From: Pseudonocardia petroleophila
GTDB taxonomy: Bacteria > Actinomycetota > Actinomycetes > Mycobacteriales > Pseudonocardiaceae
Length of the DNA stretch: 64,000 nucleotides
Assembly: GCF_014235185.1 (NCBI RefSeq)
Contig: NZ_CP060131.1
Coordinates: forward strand, 4,161,501-4,225,500
Direction: 5' to 3'
The notes below the pieces were generated by a model. It was given only the letters and a program-made list of their open reading frames with translations, searched no databases and was not told the origin of the DNA. Of this stretch, positions 51,922 through 64,000 are shown piece after piece. Positions within the stretch are counted from its first letter, which is position 1. Each line of letters begins with the position of its first letter. The position numbers and the translations under genes are program-made.

Positions 51922-52775
51922 CCGCCGTCGTGGCCGTCCCCGAGGCCCGCGCCGGGGTGTGGCGCGCGCTGCTGCGCCGCCCGGCCGCGCGCGCGGGGCT
52001 GGTGCTGGCCGCGGCGCTGGCCGCGGCGGCGCTGGTCGGGCCGTTCCTGGCCGTCGACCCCGACCTGCCCGACTACGCCGACCAGCTCGCCGCCCCGAGC
52101 GCCGCGCACTGGCTGGGCACCGACCAGTCCGGCCGCGACCTGCTCGCACGCAGCCTCGCCGGCGCGCGGACGTCGCTGGGCGCGGCCCTGCTGGTCATGG
52201 CCATCGCGTCGGTGGTCGGGCTCGTCGTCGGCACCGTCGCGGGGTCGGTCGGCGGACGGGTCGACGCCGTGCTCACCCGCCTCACCGACGTCCTGCTGGG
52301 GCTGCCGTCGCTGGTGCTCACCCTGGCCGTGGTCGGGGTGCTCGGGCCCGGCTTCGGGAACCTGGTGCTCGCGATGTCGGCCACGAGCTGGGCCGGGCTC
52401 GCGCGGCTGGCCCGCAGCGTCGCCCGCGGCAGCGACCGGCGGCCCGACGTCGTCGCGGCCCGGATGGCCGGGGTCGGGCGGGTGCGGGTGGCGCTGGGGC
52501 ACGTGCTGCCCGCGGCGGCGTCGCAGGTCGCGGTGGCGGCGACGCTCGGGCTGGGGGAGACCGTGCTCGCGCTCGGCGGGCTGTCGTTCCTCGGGCTCGG
52601 GGCGCAGCCGCCGACCGCGGAGTGGGGCAACATGCTCGCGACCGGCCGCGCCACGTTCGCCTACGCCCCGTGGCAGCTGGTCGGGCCCGGCGTGGGGCTG
52701 GTCCTCACCGTCACCGCGGCCGCGCTGATCAGCGACGCGCTGCGCGACGTCACCGACCCGGGGCGTCCCGGGTGA
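51918..52775 (+). CDS. ABC permease, DppC/NikC class
   Basis: A 285-residue permease. Typical features are HWLGTDQSGRDLLARSLAGA after the first helix, the coupling loop VAARMAGVGRVRVALGHVLP, and LGGLSFLGLGAQPPTAEWGN near the C-terminus. It starts at GTG 51918 within the stop codon of the DppB-class gene and ends within the start of the ATPase gene. It completes the membrane channel. Confidence 0.9.
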   Translation: MTAVVAVPEARAGVWRALLRRPAARAGLVLAAALAAAALVGPFLAVDPDLPDYADQLAAPSAAHWLGTDQSGRDLLARSLAGARTSLGAALLVMAIASVVGLVVGTVAGSVGGRVDAVLTRLTDVLLGLPSLVLTLAVVGVLGPGFGNLVLAMSATSWAGLARLARSVARGSDRRPDVVAARMAGVGRVRVALGHVLPAAASQVAVAATLGLGETVLALGGLSFLGLGAQPPTAEWGNMLATGRATFAYAPWQLVGPGVGLVLTVTAAALISDALRDVTDPGRPG

Positions 52776-54211
52776 GCGCCCCGCTGCAGGTCACCGGGCT
52801 CACCGTGCGGTACCCGGGGGGCCGCGTCGCCCTCGACGGCGTCGACCTCACCGTGGGCGCGGGGGAGCGCTGGGCCGTCGTCGGACGCTCGGGCAGCGGC
52901 AAGACCACCCTGGTCCGCGCGGTGCTCGGGCTGCTCCCGCCCGGCACGCAGGTGTCGGGCAGCGTGCGGGTGGGCGGCCGCGAGGTGCTCGGCGCCCCGG
53001 ACGCCCAGCTGCGGGCGCTGCGCGGGCTCGTCGTCGGGTACGTGCCGCAGGACCCGTTCGCGGCGTGCGACCCGCTGCGGACCGTCGGGCACCACGTCGT
53101 CCAGGCCTGGGCCGCGCACCGCCGCCGCCCGCCCGACGGCGCCGTGCCCGCCGCGCTGGAGGGCGTCGGCATCCCGGACGCCGGGCGGCGCCAGGCGCAG
53201 CACCCGCACCAGTGGTCGGGCGGGATGCTGCAGCGCGCGACGCTGGTGGCGGCCACCGCCCACGGCCCGCTGCTCACCCTGGCCGACGAGCCGACGAGCG
53301 CGCTGGACGCCGAGCTCGCCGACGACGTCCTCGACCTGGTCCGCCGCTCCTGCGGGGCGCTGCTGCTGATCAGCCACGACCTCGCGCTCGTGGGCAGGCA
53401 CGCCGGTTCGGTGCTCGTGCTCGACGAGGGGCGGGCCGTCGAGCGGGGCGACCCGGCGACGCTGCTGACGGCCCCCGCCGCCCCGGAGACCCGGGTGCTG
53501 GTGGCCGCGTCCGCCCCGGCCCCGCGCGCGGCGGGCCCGGAGCCGGGACCGGTCGTCGCGGGCGTCCGCGGGGTCGTGCGCCGCTACGGGACGGTCACCG
53601 CCGTCGACGGGGTGGACCTCGACGTCCGCGCGGGCGAGGTCGTCGGCGTGATCGGGCGGTCCGGGTCGGGCAAGTCGACGCTCGCGCGGCTGGTGGGCGG
53701 GATGGAGGCGCCGGACGCGGGGCGGGTCCGCCTCGCCGGGGACCGGCCCGGGTTCGTCATGCCGGTGTTCCAGGACCCGGTCGCGAGCCTGGACCGGCGC
53801 TGGCCGCTGTGGCGCACGCTGGCCGAACCGCGCCGGGCCCGCGGCGAGCGCCACCCCCGGCGCCGGCTGCGCGACCTCGCGGCCGAGGCGCTGGCCGGGG
53901 TCGGGCTGGCCGGGGTCGACGTCGACCGGCTCCCCGGCACCCTGTCGACCGGGCAGGCCCAGCGGGTCGCGCTCGCCCGCGCGCTCGTCGCCCGGCCCGT
54001 GCTGCTCGTCGCCGACGAGCCCACGGCCAGCCTCGACGTCGCCGCTGCCACCGCGATCGCCGCCCTGCTGCGCACGATCGCCGACGACGGCGCGGCGCTG
54101 CTCGTCGTCAGCCACGAGCAGGCGCGGCTGCGCAGCTACGCCGACCGCGTGGTCACCATGCGGGCCGGGCGGCTCGTCGACGGGGAGGCCCGCGACCGTG
54201 CCGCACGCTGA
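52772..54211 (+). CDS. Fused double ABC ATPase (DppD-DppF class)
   Basis: A 479-residue protein joining the two ATPases that are usually separate in this transporter class. Domain 1 (about 1-245) has GRSGSGKTT, signature HQWSGGMLQRATL and LTLADEPTSALD. Domain 2 (about 260-475) has GRSGSGKST, STGQAQRVALARAL and LLVADEPTASLD. The signature of domain 2 reads LSTGQAQ instead of LSGGQ, a mild deviation. Its GTG start overlaps the permease stop. It supplies ATP hydrolysis for the four-gene importer. Confidence 0.92.
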   Translation: MSAPLQVTGLTVRYPGGRVALDGVDLTVGAGERWAVVGRSGSGKTTLVRAVLGLLPPGTQVSGSVRVGGREVLGAPDAQLRALRGLVVGYVPQDPFAACDPLRTVGHHVVQAWAAHRRRPPDGAVPAALEGVGIPDAGRRQAQHPHQWSGGMLQRATLVAATAHGPLLTLADEPTSALDAELADDVLDLVRRSCGALLLISHDLALVGRHAGSVLVLDEGRAVERGDPATLLTAPAAPETRVLVAASAPAPRAAGPEPGPVVAGVRGVVRRYGTVTAVDGVDLDVRAGEVVGVIGRSGSGKSTLARLVGGMEAPDAGRVRLAGDRPGFVMPVFQDPVASLDRRWPLWRTLAEPRRARGERHPRRRLRDLAAEALAGVGLAGVDVDRLPGTLSTGQAQRVALARALVARPVLLVADEPTASLDVAAATAIAALLRTIADDGAALLVVSHEQARLRSYADRVVTMRAGRLVDGEARDRAAR

Positions 54212-54866
54212 GCTGCTCCTCGTCGCCCGCCCCACCCCGTCGGGGGTCGACGGGCGGTCGCTCGCGGCGCTGGCCGCCGCGGTCGCGGACCGCACGGCCC
54301 TGCCGGTGCGGGTCGCGCACCTCGACCAGGCCGAGCCCTCGATCCACGCCGCGCTCGACGCCGCGGCCGCCGCCGGGGCGGCGCAGGTGCGGATCGTCGC
54401 CCTCGCCGTGCCCGACGACCGCTACCTCACCGCCTGGATCGGGCGGGCCGTCGCGCACTGGCGCGCGGACCGGGCCCACGCCGTGGACGTGACCCTCGCC
54501 ACCGGTCTGGCGGGCCACCCCGATCTCGCGGGGGCCATCGCCCGGCTCGGTGACGACGCCGGGGAGCCGGTCCGGGCGGGCCCCGGCGCGTTCCGCAGCC
54601 CGGCCTGGTCGGTGCTGCCGCGGGTGGTCCGGCACCTGCTGGTCTGCCGCGGCCCGCGCTGCACCGCCTACGACGCCGGGACCGCGCACCGCGCGCTGGT
54701 CGCGGCCACCGGCCACGACCCCGGCACCCTCGTCACCCCGACCGGCTGCCTCGGGCCGTGCAACCTGGGCCCGCTAGTGGTCGACCACCCGGCCGGGACC
54801 TGGCACACCGGCGTCGACGCGGCTGCGGTGGCCGCCCTGCTGGCGGGCCCGGATCCCCGCAGCTGA
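54198..54866 (+). CDS. CbiX-like chelatase domain fused to 2Fe-2S thioredoxin-like ferredoxin
   Basis: A 222-residue fusion. Residues 1-130 resemble CbiX/sirohydrochlorin chelatase folds (ELLLVARPTPSGVDGRSLAA, VRIVALAVPDDRYLTAWIGR), but the usual active-site His near the N-terminus (SHGS) is replaced by ARPT. Residues 140-222 are a thioredoxin-like [2Fe-2S] ferredoxin with Cys pairs in LVCRGPRC and TGCLGPCNLGPLV. It starts at GTG 54198, overlapping the ATPase gene by 14 bp, so it belongs to the importer operon. A role in metal or metallophore handling after uptake, for example electron supply for metal release, is plausible but unproven. Confidence 0.75.
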   Translation: MPHAELLLVARPTPSGVDGRSLAALAAAVADRTALPVRVAHLDQAEPSIHAALDAAAAAGAAQVRIVALAVPDDRYLTAWIGRAVAHWRADRAHAVDVTLATGLAGHPDLAGAIARLGDDAGEPVRAGPGAFRSPAWSVLPRVVRHLLVCRGPRCTAYDAGTAHRALVAATGHDPGTLVTPTGCLGPCNLGPLVVDHPAGTWHTGVDAAAVAALLAGPDPRS

Positions 54867-54918
54867 GGCGGCGCCGCCGTACCGACACACGCGCGGCGGA
54901 TTCCGTCAAGACTTGTAG

Positions 54919-54948
54919 TTAGGCAATCCTTGGATAAGGGTTGCCTAT
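54919..54948 (+). promoter_or_regulatory. Iron-box-like inverted repeat upstream of the N-hydroxylase
   Basis: TAGGCAATCC (54920-54929) and GGGTTGCCTA (54938-54947) form a 10-bp inverted repeat with one mismatch and an 8-bp spacer, preceded by T. The TTAGG...CCTAA-type ends resemble IdeR/DmdR boxes, though the match to the 19-bp consensus is partial. It lies about 40 bp before the N-hydroxylase start. Confidence 0.45.
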
Positions 54949-54985
54949 GGCCCGTACGTCGGGGGAACGTCGAGAAGGGGCAGTC

Positions 54986-56308
54986 ATGCCGCAGCTGAGA
55001 TCGGCCGATGCAGGCCGCCGCGCCGTCCACGACCTGGTCGGCATCGGGTTCGGCCCGTCGAACCTGGCGCTGGCCATCGCCCTGGACGAGCACGGGGAGG
55101 GCCGCGTCGCGGCGCGGTTCGTCGAGCGGCAGGCGGAGTTCGGCTGGCACCGCGGGATGCTGATCGAGGACGCGACGATGCAGGTGTCGTTCCTCAAGGA
55201 CCTCGCGACCCTGCGCAACCCCACCAGCCGCTACGGGTTCCTGTCCTACCTGCACGACCGGGGCAGGCTCGTCGACTTCATCAACTACGGCACGTCGTTC
55301 CCGACGCGGCTGGAGTTCCACGACTACCTGGAGTGGGCCGCGTCGGGGTTCGCCGACCGCGTCGACTACGGCACGACGGTCGTCGGCGTCGACACCGTCC
55401 CCGACGACCCGGAGCTCCTCGACGTCCGCACCGCCGACGGCGGGCGGCTGCGCACCCGCAACGTCGTGCTGGCCACCGGGCTGGTGCCGCACCTGCCCGA
55501 GGGCGTCACCGCGGGCCGGCGCACCTGGCACAGCCGCGACCTCCTCGCCGCCACCGCCGCGGCGGCCGACGCGGGCATCGAGGTCCGGCGGGTGATCGTC
55601 GTCGGGGCCGGGCAGAGCGCCGCCGAGGCGGCCGACCACCTGCACCGCACGTTCGCCGACGCCGAGGTCTGCGCGGTGTTCGCCCGCTACGGCTACAGCC
55701 CCGCCGACGACAGCTCGTTCGCGAACCGGGTGTTCGACCCGAGCGCCGTCGACGACTTCTTCCGGGCCCCGAACGAGGTCAAGGACCTCATCCTCGGCTA
55801 CCACGGCAACACCAACTACTCCGTCGTCGACCTCGACCTGATCCAGGCGCTCTACCGGCGGCACTACCACGAGAAGGTCAGCGGGCGGGAGCGCCTGCGG
55901 TTCCTCAACGTCAGCCGGGTGGCCGACGTGGTGGAGACCGGTGACCGCGTCGAGCTCGCGGTGGAGTCGATGGTCGACCGCAGCCGCGAGGTGCTCACCG
56001 CCGACCTCGTCGTCTACGCCACCGGCTACCGGCCGTCGGACCCGGTGGGCCTGCTGGGTGCGGTCGCCCCGCGGTGCCGCCGCGACCGCCTGGGCCGCCT
56101 CGACATCGGCCGCGACTACCGGGTGGCCACCGACGACGACCTCCGCGCCGGCATCTACGTGCAGGGCGCCACCGAGCACACCCACGGCCTGTCCTCGACG
56201 CTGCTGTCCAACGTCGCCGTGCGCAGCGGGGAGATCGCCGCGTCCGTCGTGGCCCGCCGGCCCGCCCACCGGCCCGCCCACCTCGCGCGCGCCGCCTCCG
56301 GCGCCTGA
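54986..56308 (+). CDS. L-ornithine/L-lysine N-hydroxylase (siderophore monooxygenase)
   Basis: A 440-residue flavin monooxygenase of the ornithine N5/lysine N6-hydroxylase family. The FAD motif is [35 protein letters not shown] is the substrate/FAD region, [14 protein letters not shown] the NADPH site, and ATGYRPSDP the C-terminal family motif. It hydroxylates the side-chain amine of ornithine (or lysine) to give the hydroxamate precursor. ATG 54986 follows GAGAAGGGG; upstream in-frame starts lie inside the iron-box-like element. It is followed by MbtH and NRPS genes in one direction. Confidence 0.92.
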   Translation: MPQLRSADAGRRAVHDLVGIGFGPSNLALAIALDEHGEGRVAARFVERQAEFGWHRGMLIEDATMQVSFLKDLATLRNPTSRYGFLSYLHDRGRLVDFINYGTSFPTRLEFHDYLEWAASGFADRVDYGTTVVGVDTVPDDPELLDVRTADGGRLRTRNVVLATGLVPHLPEGVTAGRRTWHSRDLLAATAAAADAGIEVRRVIVVGAGQSAAEAADHLHRTFADAEVCAVFARYGYSPADDSSFANRVFDPSAVDDFFRAPNEVKDLILGYHGNTNYSVVDLDLIQALYRRHYHEKVSGRERLRFLNVSRVADVVETGDRVELAVESMVDRSREVLTADLVVYATGYRPSDPVGLLGAVAPRCRRDRLGRLDIGRDYRVATDDDLRAGIYVQGATEHTHGLSSTLLSNVAVRSGEIAASVVARRPAHRPAHLARAASGA

Positions 56309-56334
56309 GCGCCCCGACCACCGAGGAGCACCCC

Positions 56335-56568
56335 ATGTCCACCAACCCGTTCGACGACCCCGACGGCACCTTCCACGCGCTCGTCAACGACGAGGGCCAG
56401 TACTCGCTGTGGCCCGTGTTCGTGGCGGTCCCGCAGGGCTGGACCGTCGCGCTGGGCCCGGCCGGGCGCCAGGAGTGCCTCGACCACATCGAGGCGCACT
56501 GGACCGACCTGCGCCCGCGCAGCCTCGTCGCCGCGATGGAGTCCGACGAGCAGCGCACGGGCGACTGA
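56335..56568 (+). CDS. MbtH-family NRPS chaperone
   Basis: A 77-residue MbtH-like protein. The diagnostic pattern is [19 protein letters not shown] followed by [14 protein letters not shown], with the conserved tryptophans and the SLWP motif. It binds adenylation domains and is needed for their solubility and activity. It starts at ATG 56335 after GAGGAG, 26 bp after the hydroxylase stop and 51 bp before the NRPS start, consistent with one siderophore operon. Confidence 0.95.
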   Translation: MSTNPFDDPDGTFHALVNDEGQYSLWPVFVAVPQGWTVALGPAGRQECLDHIEAHWTDLRPRSLVAAMESDEQRTGD

Positions 56569-56619
56569 CCGCCGCCCCCACGCACCACCCGCACACCGCA
56601 CTCACGACGGGGTACCCGC

Positions 56620-64000
<7,381 letters not shown>

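Overview
The window is 64 kb of very GC-rich, densely packed DNA. GTG starts are common, stop/start overlaps of the ATGA or GTGA type are frequent, and convergent genes often overlap at their 3' ends. The gene content (MbtH-dependent NRPS, FadD/FadE/crotonase operon, DUF222-HNH gene with a LexA-type box, DUF3618 and phage-holin-like envelope genes, type III PKS with UbiA) points to an actinobacterium, most plausibly of the Pseudonocardiales. That placement is inference from gene families, since no rRNA or tRNA is present.

Layout. (1) 1-13.2 kb: a catabolic island. It holds a HisD-like dehydrogenase, a sugar-type ABC importer (binding protein and two permeases, no ATPase), alpha/beta hydrolases, an HpcH/HpaI aldolase, an SDR, a LacI regulator, a double NTF2-fold protein, a bicupin, a C45 acyltransferase/amidase and a divergent SDR. 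Four copies of one palindrome (core CATACGTATG) sit at the four transcription units, so LacI probably controls them as one regulon. (2) 13.2-16.7 kb: NhaA antiporter, DsbA-like protein, cis-CaaD-like tautomerase with a divergent HxlR regulator, MOSC protein. (3) 16.7-20.8 kb: gguB-gguA-chvE type monosaccharide ABC importer behind a strong promoter with a LacI-type operator. (4) 20.9-27.5 kb: a two-domain TetR repressor divergent from an acyl-CoA ligase/crotonase/SnoaL/crotonase/acyl-CoA dehydrogenase operon; an 18-bp perfect palindrome lies between them. (5) 27.5-33.8 kb: GntR-like regulator, NarL/histidine-kinase pair, SelO, globin, GH42 beta-galactosidase. (6) 33.8-36.2 kb: a DUF222-HNH gene with a LexA-type box and gene-poor flanks. 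(7) 36.2-40.5 kb: an ATP-grasp protein coupled to a large protein with a papain-like Cys/His/Asn signature, then three small envelope genes. (8) 40.5-46.5 kb: a meroterpenoid- or lipoquinone-like set (FAD monooxygenase, geranylgeranyl-reductase-like protein, UbiA, methyltransferase, frameshifted type III PKS) next to decayed remnants of a hydantoinase-B/acetone-carboxylase-gamma gene. (9) 46.5-49.3 kb: ArsC, a membrane/coiled-coil pair, an alpha/beta hydrolase. (10) 49.4-64 kb: a complete dipeptide/nickel/opine-class ABC importer, a CbiX-ferredoxin fusion, then an iron-box-like element, ornithine N-hydroxylase, MbtH protein and the first 7.4 kb of an NRPS that starts with a methyltransferase-interrupted A domain. 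This is probably a hydroxamate siderophore locus continuing past the right edge.

The observations I consider most likely to be new are the LacI operator set around an unassigned catabolic pathway, the ATP-grasp/cysteine-protease-like pair, the crotonase pair in which both catalytic glutamates are replaced, and a translationally coupled 37-codon ORF between two of those genes.
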